NCBI RefSeq assembly: GCF_000518085.1
Contig: NZ_JACX01000001.1
Coordinates: 186,001 to 250,000 of the forward strand
Source of the DNA: Bartonella grahamii ATCC 700132
GTDB lineage: Bacteria; Pseudomonadota; Alphaproteobacteria; Rhizobiales; Rhizobiaceae
Length of the DNA: 64,000 nt
Reading direction: 5' to 3'
A program made the position numbers and the translations under genes. Under the pieces are notes generated by a model. It was given only the letters and a program-made list of their open reading frames with translations. It ran no database searches and was not told the DNA's origin. Positions within the stretch are counted from its first letter, which is position 1. The number at the start of each line of letters is the position of its first letter. Shown here in pieces: positions 18,683 to 27,358 of the stretch.

Positions 18683-21592
18683 TTAATGTGCCTCATCCCA
18701 ATTTTGAGCCGTCATGACTTTTACTTCAAGCGGTACAGATAAAGATAAAATCGGCATTGTAGCATTTTCCATAACATTTTTAACAACAGCCATGGTTTTT
18801 TTACTCTCTTCTTCTGGTACTTCAAAAATCAGTTCATCATGCACTTGCAGCAACATTTTTGCTGATAGTTTTTCTTCTTTTAAAGCATTTTCCATCTGTA
18901 TCATAGCGCGGCGAATAATATCAGCCGCGGAACCTTGAATTGGAGCATTGATAGCTGCTCGCTCATTAAGAGAACGAATTTTTACATTCTTTGCTTTTAT
19001 TTCTGGATAATGGATACGACGTCCAAAAATTGTTTCTACGTAACCATTTTCACGTGCAAAGATTTTGGTCTTCTCCATATAATCTTTAATTCCTGGAAAT
19101 CTTTCAAAATACAGTTGAATATAACGACCCGCTTCTTGGCGTGAAATTCCCAATTGATTGGCTAATCCAAAAGCTGAAATACCATAAATAATACCAAAAT
19201 TAATCGCTTTTGCACGCCGTCGTATATCTGAATGCATTCCTTCTATCGCAACACCAAACATTTGTGATGCCGTTATAGCGTGAATATCATGCCCTTTAGC
19301 AAAAGCTTCTTTTAATGCTTTTATATCCGCAATATGTGCAAGAATACGCAATTCAATCTGACTATAATCAGCAGAAAGTAACACATGTCCTTTGGGAGCA
19401 ATAAAAGCTGTTCGAATTTTACGTCCTTCAGCAGTCCGCACTGGAATATTTTGCAAATTTGGCTCTGATGATGATAACCGCCCTGTTGATGTTATTGCCA
19501 AAGAATAATTCGTGTGAACTCGCCCTGTTTTTGAAAAAATATAAGAAGGCAAAGCATCTGTATAGGTAGATTTTAGCTTTGCAAGTTGACGCCACTCAAT
19601 AATTTTACGCGGTAAAACATGACCTTCAGCAGCCAACTCTTCTAAGGTCTGAGCAGAAGTTGACCATTGTCCACCCTTAGTTTTAGCGCCTCCAGATAAT
19701 CCCATTTTTCCAAAAAGGATATCCCCTAATTGCTTTGGCGAAGCAAGATTAAACTTTTCATCAGCTTGTTTGTAAATTTCCTCTTCTAGAATCAAAGCAG
19801 CTTGTGCCAATTCTCCTGAAAGACGCAATAAAATCTGCCGGTCAATAAGAATCCCACGTTCTTCCATTCTTGCAAGAACTTCTACAAGGGGTCGATCAAG
19901 ACGTTCATAAATTTTTGTCATTCCACGAGCAACAAGTTGCGGTTTTAATACTTGCCAAAGGCGTAGCGTTATATCAGCACGTTCCGCCGCATAAAGGGTT
20001 GCTTGTTTTAAATCTACTTGTGCAAAAGAAGTAATTTTTTTTCCGTTATGCGTTAAATCTTTATAGGAAATTGGTTTATGCTTAAGCCAACGTTCAGACA
20101 AATCATCCATATTATGGGTTAATATTCCAGCATCAAAAGCATATGATAAAAGCATGGTATCATCAAAAGAGCTTATAATAATGTCGTATTGCTTCATCAC
20201 CAACCAATCATATTTTATATTCTGACCAATTTTTAACACCGATGAATCTTCTAATATTGGTTTTAAAAGTGCTAAAGCTTTTCGGGTCTCAATCTGCGAG
20301 GCAATGTGCCCGCCCCTCAAAAGATCCTCTTCTCCTTCATCAAAATGTTCAAGAGGTATATAAGCTGCTTTTTCTGGCTGTAATGCGAGTGAAAAACCAA
20401 CAAGCTTTGCTTGCATCGGATCAAGAGATGTTGTTTCAGTATTAAAAGCGAAAAAACCCTGCTCTTGTGCTTGTGATAACCAATCTTTTAAAATTTCCTC
20501 ATCAAGAATTGTTGTATAAGCATCTCTTGTAATTTTTTGAGTCAGCGCTTGATCTTTACGTTTTTGTGCAAAAACTTGTGGAGAATTTTCAGAAAAATTA
20601 TGAAGAGATGCGCGCTCAGTATTTTTGATATCAGAATCATGCCCGTGGCTCAGTTTTTCCCATTCAACATCTATATCAAGTGCATCAATAACAGTTGCAT
20701 CGCATGTCGTTGCCTCTGCCACGCGACGCGTTAATGTTGAAAATTCCATCGCTTTCAAAAAAGCAATTAAACGTGGACCATCTTGTGGCTCCAAAATAAA
20801 ATCATCTAAATCATTATCTATAGGAACATCTGTTTTAAGCCTAACAAGTTCACGAGAAATTTTAACTTGTTCTCTATAAGCTTGAATGTTTTCACGTCGT
20901 TTTGTTTGTTTAATTTCTGTTACATTTTGCAACAAAAGATCTAGAGAATCAAACTGATCTAACAACTGAGCTGCAGTTTTGGGACCAATGCCTGGAATAC
21001 CTGGTACATTATCCGTTGAATCTCCAATTAATGCTTGTAAATCAATCATTTTTTCAGGTGCAACACCCCATTTTTCTACAACTTCTGAGATACCTATATG
21101 CTTGTCTTTCATTCCATCATACAAAGATACATGCGTATTTACGAGTTGCATAAGATCCTTATCAGAAGAGATAATGGTTGTTTTTGCCCCAACCTTTGTT
21201 GCCAATTTTGCATAGGTAGCAATCAAATCATCCGCTTCAAAGCCTTCCTTTTCAATACAAGGCAAATTAAAAGCCTTCGTTGCTTGGCGTATTAGCGCGA
21301 ATTGAGGAATTAGATCTTCAGGAGGTTCAGCGCGATTCGCTTTATATTCAGGATAAATTTGTTTCCGAAAAGTATCAGATGAATAATCAAAAATAACAGC
21401 AAAATGTGTTGGAACAATACCAGTAGCTGTATTACGAGCATCACAAAGTAATTTCCATAACATATTGCAAAAACCAGCTACTGCTCCTACAGGAAGTCCA
21501 TCCTTTTTACGTTTTAAAGGCGGCAAAGCATAATAAGCACGAAAAACATAGCCTGATCCGTCAACCAAAAAAAGATGATCTGTTGCTTTCAT
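18683..21592 (-). CDS. polA: DNA polymerase I, with a probably inactive 3'-5' exonuclease domain
   Basis: Pol I fills gaps and removes RNA primers. The 969-residue protein has all three domains: an N-terminal 5'-3' nuclease (LVDGSGYVFRAYYA, DSTDNVPGIPGIGPKTA), a central DnaQ-like exonuclease and a C-terminal polymerase with motif A DYSQIELRILAHI, motif B RRRAKAINFGIIYG and motif C QVHDELIFEV. In the exonuclease domain the first metal-binding Asp (E. coli D355) is Asn384 (FNTET, codon AAT), and the YxxxD residue (D501) is Arg538 (YAAER, codon CGT). Glu386 and Asp462 remain. The proofreading site is therefore probably dead while the polymerase looks intact. The start is the first ATG. Confidence 0.96.
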   Translation of the reverse strand: MKATDHLFLVDGSGYVFRAYYALPPLKRKKDGLPVGAVAGFCNMLWKLLCDARNTATGIVPTHFAVIFDYSSDTFRKQIYPEYKANRAEPPEDLIPQFALIRQATKAFNLPCIEKEGFEADDLIATYAKLATKVGAKTTIISSDKDLMQLVNTHVSLYDGMKDKHIGISEVVEKWGVAPEKMIDLQALIGDSTDNVPGIPGIGPKTAAQLLDQFDSLDLLLQNVTEIKQTKRRENIQAYREQVKISRELVRLKTDVPIDNDLDDFILEPQDGPRLIAFLKAMEFSTLTRRVAEATTCDATVIDALDIDVEWEKLSHGHDSDIKNTERASLHNFSENSPQVFAQKRKDQALTQKITRDAYTTILDEEILKDWLSQAQEQGFFAFNTETTSLDPMQAKLVGFSLALQPEKAAYIPLEHFDEGEEDLLRGGHIASQIETRKALALLKPILEDSSVLKIGQNIKYDWLVMKQYDIIISSFDDTMLLSYAFDAGILTHNMDDLSERWLKHKPISYKDLTHNGKKITSFAQVDLKQATLYAAERADITLRLWQVLKPQLVARGMTKIYERLDRPLVEVLARMEERGILIDRQILLRLSGELAQAALILEEEIYKQADEKFNLASPKQLGDILFGKMGLSGGAKTKGGQWSTSAQTLEELAAEGHVLPRKIIEWRQLAKLKSTYTDALPSYIFSKTGRVHTNYSLAITSTGRLSSSEPNLQNIPVRTAEGRKIRTAFIAPKGHVLLSADYSQIELRILAHIADIKALKEAFAKGHDIHAITASQMFGVAIEGMHSDIRRRAKAINFGIIYGISAFGLANQLGISRQEAGRYIQLYFERFPGIKDYMEKTKIFARENGYVETIFGRRIHYPEIKAKNVKIRSLNERAAINAPIQGSAADIIRRAMIQMENALKEEKLSAKMLLQVHDELIFEVPEEESKKTMAVVKNVMENATMPILSLSVPLEVKVMTAQNWDEAH

Positions 21593-21764
21593 GACAATTT
21601 TATTTCTCCATTTCAGCTAAAAACGCAAATTACCCTTATATATTTTTTTCACTTTTATTTTATTTTTTTCACTTTGCCTCTAAAAAGCCATTTTTTCTTT
21701 TCATAAGACATGAAGTCGTTGCACTTTATATTAAGTACCTAGAGCTTTTCTTTGCTGTTACAGG

Positions 21765-21866
21765 ATTAATAGCTTTCATTTTGCTCCTCCTATGATAGCT
21801 GAGGTACGATGTAGCGACAGGGTCGTTGTGGTGTTCCCCTCCCCACAACGACCGTTTTTTTTGACA
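21765..21866 (+). ncRNA. Candidate small RNA with two C-rich loop hairpins (possible EcpR1 relative)
   Basis: Between polA and dnaQ, on the strand opposite both, two hairpins lie in a row. The first has arms 21771-21779 and 21792-21800 (one mismatch) and a 12-base loop containing CTCCTCC. The second is an 11-bp perfect stem GGTCGTTGTGG/CCACAACGACC (21821-21831, 21843-21853) with a CCCCTC loop, followed by eight T residues, a strong intrinsic terminator. No gene on the plus strand needs this terminator, so a short transcript is the simplest reading. C-rich loops of this kind pair with Shine-Dalgarno sequences. As I recall, Sinorhizobium sRNA EcpR1 lies next to polA; homology here is an inference. 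The promoter and 5' end are not resolved. Confidence 0.6.
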
Positions 21867-21914
21867 TCCATATTCTTTAATTTAAATGGTGACTTTTTTA
21901 GAGAAAAGATGATT

Positions 21915-22622
21915 TTATTCATGAATTTTGAAGTTATTCCACAGAGCTTTTTCACCCATCGTGTTGATAAAATCGGCATGCAACCTTTTTTCTTGCATAC
22001 TCAATCTTGAAGGTAAAGCCTGTGGGCGAATTTTAACTGCATAAGATGTATCTTTATCATTCTGGATATGTTCATCAACACCCCTTCTATTACCAAAGCC
22101 CAATACACCTTGTTTTCCACCGATCAGTTCAATATAAACATCGGCTAGAATTTCTGCATCAAGCAAAGCACCATGAAGAACACGATGGCTGTTATCAATT
22201 CCAAAACGTTTGCATAAAATATCAAGAGAATTAGGCCCCATAGGGAATTTACGCCGTGCCATAGCCAATGTATCAAGAATATTATCAACACTGATGAGCG
22301 GTTTGTTGACGCGTTTTAATTCTGCATTAATAAAACCAATATCAAAACTTGCATTATGCGCAATCATTGTCGCGCCTTTAATAAATTCCAAAAATTCATC
22401 AACAATATCACTAAAACTTTTCTCGTTTTTTAGGCGTTCATTGGTTAATCCGTGAATTGCTACAACTTCATCAGGAATAATAACGCCTTCAGGGTTTAAA
22501 TAAACATGAAATTGGCGCCCCGTAAGATAACGATCAACCATTTCTACACAACCAATTTCGATTATGCGATCTTTTTCTTTATCTAAACCTGTTGTTTCTG
22601 TATCAAAAATAATTTCCCGCAT
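21915..22622 (-). CDS. dnaQ: DNA polymerase III epsilon subunit (proofreading exonuclease)
   Basis: Epsilon is the 3'-5' exonuclease of the replicative polymerase. The 235-residue protein has all the catalytic positions: Exo I FDTETTGLD with Asp7 and Glu9, Exo II HNASFDIGF, and Exo III HGALLDAEILADVY with the HxxxxD pair. This contrasts with the damaged exonuclease site in the neighbouring polA product. A C-terminal tail after residue 180 probably holds the alpha-subunit binding part. It lies 4 bases after coaE in the run ppsR-maf-aroE-coaE-dnaQ, and is probably in the same transcript. Confidence 0.95.
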   Translation of the reverse strand: MREIIFDTETTGLDKEKDRIIEIGCVEMVDRYLTGRQFHVYLNPEGVIIPDEVVAIHGLTNERLKNEKSFSDIVDEFLEFIKGATMIAHNASFDIGFINAELKRVNKPLISVDNILDTLAMARRKFPMGPNSLDILCKRFGIDNSHRVLHGALLDAEILADVYIELIGGKQGVLGFGNRRGVDEHIQNDKDTSYAVKIRPQALPSRLSMQEKRLHADFINTMGEKALWNNFKIHE

Positions 22623-22626
22623 GACT

Positions 22627-23211
22627 TCAATTCTTTAGTTTTTTTATCACATCAAAAACCTGTTGACGTGTATTCTCTAAATCTTTCCCTGTATAAATAA
22701 TAAAATCAGCACGTTCTCGTTTTTTTTCATCCGGCATTTGTTGAGCATTGATAAAGGCAAATTTTTTCTCATTCATACCTTTGCGAATCATTACACGTTC
22801 TTTTTGTATTTCTGGTGGGGCAGAAACAACAATAACGCTATCCACACGACTTTCACCATTTTTTTCAAATAGAAGTGGAATATCAAGAATAACTAATTTT
22901 TTCCCCTGTTCACGCGCTATATTAATAAATTCCCTTTCTTTTTCTTGCACCAAAGGATGAATTATTTTTTCTAATGTTTGTAATTTTTCCTTATCATCAA
23001 TCAAAATTTCAGAAAGTTTCAAACGGTTAACTTCACCGTTTTCAACAACACCTGGAAAAATACGCTCTATGAATGACAAAGCTGGCTCACTTTTATAAAG
23101 CTGTTGTACTGCTTCATCAGCACTAAAAACAGAAATACCCGCTTGCTTGAAAAAATCAGCAACTGTTGATTTTCCCATAGCAATTGATCCTGTTAATCCT
23201 ATGATCTTCAT
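22627..23211 (-). CDS. coaE: Dephospho-CoA kinase
   Basis: CoaE phosphorylates dephospho-CoA on the ribose 3'-OH, the last step of coenzyme A synthesis. The 194-residue protein starts with the P-loop [12 protein letters not shown] (residues 5-16) and contains the CoA-binding-domain pattern [14 protein letters not shown] and the later VLDIPLLFE motif. It overlaps aroE by four bases (stop and start share ATGA). The order aroE-coaE-dnaQ is standard in Hyphomicrobiales. Confidence 0.95.
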   Translation of the reverse strand: MKIIGLTGSIAMGKSTVADFFKQAGISVFSADEAVQQLYKSEPALSFIERIFPGVVENGEVNRLKLSEILIDDKEKLQTLEKIIHPLVQEKEREFINIAREQGKKLVILDIPLLFEKNGESRVDSVIVVSAPPEIQKERVMIRKGMNEKKFAFINAQQMPDEKKRERADFIIYTGKDLENTRQQVFDVIKKLKN

Positions 23212-24083
23212 TCTCTTTTTTCACTCATATCCTCTAAAATGGCTGTCCGTAACGCTTTTGTTACCTGTGGTCTTATTCCAAACCACTGTTCAAACCCTAT
23301 AACAGCCTGATGTAGAAGCATCCCAAGCCCATCAACCGTCTTGAGATCACAAGCCTTTGCCTGTTGTAAAAAAGGAGTTATCAATGGTGTATAAATAATA
23401 TCTGTTACTAACGCCGTTTTTTTTGCTTTATGAAAATCACAAAAAAAAGAATCACTTTTTTCTTCTGGATTTTTTATACCAATAGAGGTTGTATTAACAA
23501 TCAAATCAGCTTGATGGAGTATTTCATGGATTTTATGCCAATCGTAAACTTTAATGGTTTTTCCAAAATGCTGAGCTAAATTATCGGCGCGTTGTTTTGT
23601 ACGGTTAACCAAATAAATCTGTTCAAATCCGCGTTTTTTTAAGGCGTATATGATAGCGCGTGCGGCACCACCTGCTCCAAAAACAAGAGCTGTTTCCCCT
23701 CCCCAATCAGATGCAAAATCATCAAGATTAGCGCTAAAACCATAGGCATCGCTATTCGTGGCAAAAAGCTTATTTCCTTCATACCAAAGTGTATTAACAG
23801 CACCAATCATTGTTGCTCTCTCATCTTTATAATCTGCTAAACGAAAAGCTTCCTGTTTATAAGGCAAAGTAACATTTCCTCCACAAAAGCCTATTTTTTG
23901 TAAAGACGCAATAAAATGACTGAATTCTTCAGATGTTACTTCTTGTGCAAGATATTCTCCTTGTAAACCATATTGTTTAAGCCAAAAATTGTGAATTTTA
24001 GGCGATTTTGAATGATGAATTGGAGAACCAACAACAAAAGCACGCGGATAATTTATTTTTTTTATTGTTAAGTCAACCATCAA
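23208..24083 (-). CDS. aroE: Shikimate dehydrogenase
   Basis: AroE reduces 3-dehydroshikimate to shikimate with NADPH in the chorismate pathway. The 291-residue protein has the substrate-binding motif [16 protein letters not shown] near residues 17-32, [10 protein letters not shown] with the catalytic Lys, and the NADP-binding loop [11 protein letters not shown]. Two adjacent ATGs could start it; both fall within the end of the maf gene (11 bases of overlap). It belongs to the maf-aroE-coaE-dnaQ run. aroB and the end of a probable aroK lie at the far end of this window. Confidence 0.95.
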   Translation of the reverse strand: MMVDLTIKKINYPRAFVVGSPIHHSKSPKIHNFWLKQYGLQGEYLAQEVTSEEFSHFIASLQKIGFCGGNVTLPYKQEAFRLADYKDERATMIGAVNTLWYEGNKLFATNSDAYGFSANLDDFASDWGGETALVFGAGGAARAIIYALKKRGFEQIYLVNRTKQRADNLAQHFGKTIKVYDWHKIHEILHQADLIVNTTSIGIKNPEEKSDSFFCDFHKAKKTALVTDIIYTPLITPFLQQAKACDLKTVDGLGMLLHQAVIGFEQWFGIRPQVTKALRTAILEDMSEKRE

Positions 24084-24669
24084 TAATTCCTAAATGACGC
24101 AGTTTTATGAGTAGAGGCAGCAAAGGTAAACCAACAATGGTAAAAAAATCTCCTTCAATTTTTTCAAAGAGATGAATCCCTTCCCCTTCAATTTGATATA
24201 CTCCCACGCTGTTTAGAATATCTTTTCCTACGCGTGCTAAATAATGTTCAATAAATTCTGACGAGAGCAAACGGACGGACATATGTGCACTAAAAGCTTC
24301 AACCCAAATTTTTTGACCATTTTTAAATAAAGCTACCGCACTATGAAGAGAATGGGTTTTTCCTGATAACTCACATAAACGTTGATGTGCTTCCTTAATA
24401 TTTGTTGCTTTGTGAAAAACTTTACCTTCCAAATCAAGCACTTGATCACAACCAATAACGAAAGCATCAGGAAAACGATCTGAAACATTTTTTGCTTTTG
24501 CACCCGCAAGAAAACAGCTGAGTTCTTTAGGTGTTTTTTCTTTTGCTTTTTTTTCTACTTCTCTTTCATCAAAAGAAGCTCCTTCAATGAAAAAATTTAA
24601 ACCTGCTTTTTTTAATAATTTTGCACGATAAAAACTAAGAGATGCTAATATTAACGTATCTGTGTTCAT
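24073..24669 (-). CDS. Maf-family nucleoside triphosphate pyrophosphatase
   Basis: Maf proteins hydrolyse non-canonical or specific nucleoside triphosphates to monophosphates and act as housecleaning enzymes. The 198-residue protein has the family start [19 protein letters not shown] (near residues 8-26; canonical members read SxSPRR, here SLSFYR), EVEKKAKE, and the catalytic Asp region [15 protein letters not shown], plus [11 protein letters not shown] near the C-terminus. The substitution of PRR by FYR at the substrate-binding loop is common in the YceF/Maf-2 type of this order. It is 12 bases downstream of ppsR. Confidence 0.88.
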   Translation of the reverse strand: MNTDTLILASLSFYRAKLLKKAGLNFFIEGASFDEREVEKKAKEKTPKELSCFLAGAKAKNVSDRFPDAFVIGCDQVLDLEGKVFHKATNIKEAHQRLCELSGKTHSLHSAVALFKNGQKIWVEAFSAHMSVRLLSSEFIEHYLARVGKDILNSVGVYQIEGEGIHLFEKIEGDFFTIVGLPLLPLLIKLRHLGIIDG

Positions 24670-24681
24670 GAGAATTTTCTC

Positions 24682-25506
24682 TCATTTTCCTTCACGAAAT
24701 CGTGATAAAAGTTCAAATATTGCAGCAGCAGTTTCTTCAATAGAGCGTCTTGTGACATCAATAATAGGCCAACCAAAACGTTCGCAAATGCGTTTTGCAT
24801 AGATTAATTCTTCAGCTATGTTGATACGATTTGTATAACTATCAAGAGCAAAACCTTCTCCCAAATCTCGATTTTGGCGAATATGTGAGATTCTTTCAGC
24901 TGAAGCAATTAAACCAATAATTAAAGAATTTTTTGCCTCTAAAAGGGATTCTGGCAAATCAATATTAGGAATAAGAGGAACATTAGCCGTTTTTATTCCG
25001 CGATTTGCTAAATAGATACTTGTTGGCGTTTTAGAGGTTCTTGAAATTCCAACAAGGATCACATCTGCTTCGGATAAGCTACTGGAAGACTGTCCATCAT
25101 CATGCTCTATTGTAAAATCCAGTGCTTCAATACGGCGAAAATAATCTGCATTAAGATCATGTTGTGCGCTCGCACGTAAATGTGTTGGCATTCCAAGGTA
25201 AGACTGAAAAGCATTTAAAACAGGATGCAATATATCAATACAAGGAACTTTTATTTTTTTACACCTTTTTTGAAGGAGAAGTTTAAATTCTTCATCAATC
25301 ATTGTGTAAAGAACAATACCTGGCTCTTGTTGTATTTCATCAAGAGCTTTTTGTAACTGTATTTTATTACGAATCATAGGGTAGATATGCTCTGTTGCCT
25401 GACTCATTGTATACTGCGATGCTACAGCTCTCCCAACAGAGATTAATGTTTCTCCCGTTGCATCAGAAAGCATGTGTAAATGAAAGAATTTTTTTTCTTT
25501 TGTCAC
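24682..25506 (-). CDS. ppsR: Pyruvate, phosphate/water dikinase regulatory protein (DUF299)
   Basis: These bifunctional kinase/pyrophosphorylases reversibly phosphorylate a threonine of PEP synthase or pyruvate phosphate dikinase. The 274-residue protein begins FHLHMLSDATGETL, the usual DUF299 N-terminus, and has the P-loop VGISRTSKTPTSIYLANRG near residue 150 with the following NVPLIP motif. It heads the minus-strand run ppsR-maf-aroE-coaE-dnaQ. In related genomes hemE lies upstream; here there is only the AT-rich origin-like spacer. Which dikinase it controls is not visible in the window, since both pps and ppdK lie elsewhere or are absent. Confidence 0.92.
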   Translation of the reverse strand: MTKEKKFFHLHMLSDATGETLISVGRAVASQYTMSQATEHIYPMIRNKIQLQKALDEIQQEPGIVLYTMIDEEFKLLLQKRCKKIKVPCIDILHPVLNAFQSYLGMPTHLRASAQHDLNADYFRRIEALDFTIEHDDGQSSSSLSEADVILVGISRTSKTPTSIYLANRGIKTANVPLIPNIDLPESLLEAKNSLIIGLIASAERISHIRQNRDLGEGFALDSYTNRINIAEELIYAKRICERFGWPIIDVTRRSIEETAAAIFELLSRFREGK

Positions 25507-25590
25507 AGAATTTTTAACTCCTTGTTAAGATATGTGTATATATCCTTACCGTTTTTTATAAAACTAAAATTTAGGAAAAATTCTTCGTTT

Positions 25591-25599
25591 TTATACACA
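25591..25599 (+). promoter_or_regulatory. DnaA-box match
   Basis: TTATACACA fits the relaxed DnaA consensus TTWTNCACA exactly. Confidence 0.5.
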
Positions 25600-25694
25600 A
25601 ATTAAATGCTTGTGATAATTTTATACCTCTTATAAAAAAGAGGGGATAATATCTTTAAGATAGTGTTATTTTTATTCTTTTTTTTAGTCCCTTT

Positions 25695-25703
25695 TGTGGA
25701 TAA
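25695..25703 (-). promoter_or_regulatory. Perfect DnaA box
   Basis: TGTGGATAA is the reverse complement of the strict DnaA consensus TTATCCACA. A one-mismatch copy (TAATCCACA) follows 16 bases later at 25720-25728. Confidence 0.65.
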
Positions 25704-26061
25704 AATTGAGGATAAATACTAATCCACACTAAACACAGTTATAAATAAGAAGAATCCTTTCTTTAATATAAATTTATTAATATAAATTTCTGTAAAAAAT
25801 ACTTTTGAATAGCATTTAATTAATGCTATAACTCTAACTCATATTTTTGTTATAAAATAAATTAAACACTATTTGTATTTTTATATTTTTTCAAGTTTTT
25901 CATACAATTACTTAATATTACAGGGATAAATTTCATATAAATGGTACTTGCAGATTTAAAAAATTGAGTGTAAAATATTTTTCTTCTTAAGAATATTTCA
26001 TTCATAAATTTCCATAAATTATTTAAGATAATTTTCTCCTTAATTACAAAGAGCATATTTC

Positions 26062-27327
26062 ATGCAAAAAATGAAACTACAAGAACTTAAAAGCAAAAAT
26101 CCCGTTGAACTTGTTTCTTTTGCTGAAACATTAGAAGTTGAGAATGCCTCTCTTATGCGCAAACAAGAATTAATGTTTGCTATCTTGAAAAAACTTGCTC
26201 TACAAGATGTAGAAATTATAGGAGAGGGTGTTGTTGAAGTTTTACAAGACGGATTTGGTTTTTTGAGATCTGCTGACGCTAATTATCTTCCTGGTCCTGA
26301 TGATATTTATCTTTCACCAGCACAAATACAGTCATTTTCTTTAAAAACAGGCGATACCATTGAAGGTCCTATACGTAGTCCAAAAGAGGGAGAACGTTAT
26401 TTTGCTCTCCTTAAAATTAATACAATTAATTTCGAAAAACCTGAAAAGATTCGTTATAAAATTCACTTTGATAATCTTACTCCTCTTTATTCAAATGAGC
26501 GTTTCCAAATGGAAATACAAGATCCTACAGAGAAAGATATGTCATCACGCGTGATTGATTTGATATCTCCATTGGGAAAAGGACAAAGAGGGTTAATTGT
26601 TGCTCCTCCTCGGACAGGAAAAACAGTTTTACTTCAAAATATTGCTCATTCTATTACCACTAATCATCCTGAATGTTATCTCATTGTTCTTTTAATTGAT
26701 GAACGACCAGAAGAAGTTACAGATATGCAGCGTTCAGTAAAAGGAGAAGTGGTTTCTTCTACTTTTGATGAACCTGCAATACGTCACGTACAAGTAGCAG
26801 AAATGGTCATTGAAAAAGCCAAACGCCTCGTTGAATATGGACGCGATGTTGTTATTCTTCTTGATTCTATTACACGTCTTGGACGTGCATATAATACAGT
26901 TGTTCCTTCTTCGGGTAAAGTTTTAACAGGTGGTGTGGATGCAAATGCTCTCCAGCGTCCAAAACGTTTTTTTGGTGCAGCACGTAATATTGAAGAAGGT
27001 GGATCTTTAACCATTATTGCAACGGCTTTGATTGATACAGGAAGTCGTATGGATGAGGTTATTTTTGAAGAATTTAAAGGAACAGGTAATTCTGAAATTG
27101 TTCTTGATCGAAAAGTTGCTGATAAGCGTATTTTCCCTGCTATGGATATTTTAAAGTCAGGAACGCGTAAGGAAGAACTTCTGGTAGAACGACAAGATTT
27201 GCACAAAATTTTTGTTCTTCGTCGTATTTTAGCATCTATGAATGTAACAGATGCAATTGAATTTCTGATTGATAAATTAAAGCAAACAAAAAACAATAGT
27301 GAATTTTTTGATTCAATGAATACTTAG
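26062..27327 (+). CDS. rho: Transcription termination factor Rho
   Basis: Rho is the hexameric RNA-dependent ATPase that ends transcription at C-rich, poorly structured RNA. The 421-residue protein has an N-terminal helical part ([15 protein letters not shown]), the RNA-binding cold-shock-like domain ([21 protein letters not shown]), Walker A APPRTGKT, Walker [12 protein letters not shown], the Q-loop and R-loop ([15 protein letters not shown]) and the arginine finger region. A second ATG nine bases on is also possible. It is the first plus-strand gene to the right of the origin candidate and is 31 bases from mnmE. Confidence 0.97.
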   Translation: MQKMKLQELKSKNPVELVSFAETLEVENASLMRKQELMFAILKKLALQDVEIIGEGVVEVLQDGFGFLRSADANYLPGPDDIYLSPAQIQSFSLKTGDTIEGPIRSPKEGERYFALLKINTINFEKPEKIRYKIHFDNLTPLYSNERFQMEIQDPTEKDMSSRVIDLISPLGKGQRGLIVAPPRTGKTVLLQNIAHSITTNHPECYLIVLLIDERPEEVTDMQRSVKGEVVSSTFDEPAIRHVQVAEMVIEKAKRLVEYGRDVVILLDSITRLGRAYNTVVPSSGKVLTGGVDANALQRPKRFFGAARNIEEGGSLTIIATALIDTGSRMDEVIFEEFKGTGNSEIVLDRKVADKRIFPAMDILKSGTRKEELLVERQDLHKIFVLRRILASMNVTDAIEFLIDKLKQTKNNSEFFDSMNT

Positions 27328-27358
27328 AGTCATTAAAGTTTTTATTAGGATAAAACCT

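Larger units (their letters stand above)
25507..26061. other. Candidate chromosomal replication origin (oriC)
   Basis: This is a 555-base, very AT-rich gap between two blocks that point away from it: ppsR to polA on the left (minus) and rho to parB on the right (plus). It carries a perfect DnaA box in reverse (25695-25703), TTATACACA fitting TTWTNCACA (25591-25599), and two one-mismatch boxes (25720-25728; 25533-25541). TTAA-N7-TTAT at 25655-25669 is one base off a CtrA site. In Sinorhizobium, Brucella and Caulobacter the origin lies beside hemE, which in this gene order would be exactly here. By eye, the plus strand tends to be C-rich to the left and G-rich to the right, but not in every line. 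Confidence 0.65.

Noticed and set aside
21776-22010. Reading frames overlapping the sRNA candidate and dnaQ end
   Set aside because: The strong terminator hairpin and the dnaQ frame explain the region better; there is no ribosome site and no likeness to known proteins.
25862-26056. 64-codon minus-strand frame inside the origin candidate
   Set aside because: It is pure AT-rich composition (Lys, Asn, Ile, Phe), overlaps the rho leader and has no supporting signal.
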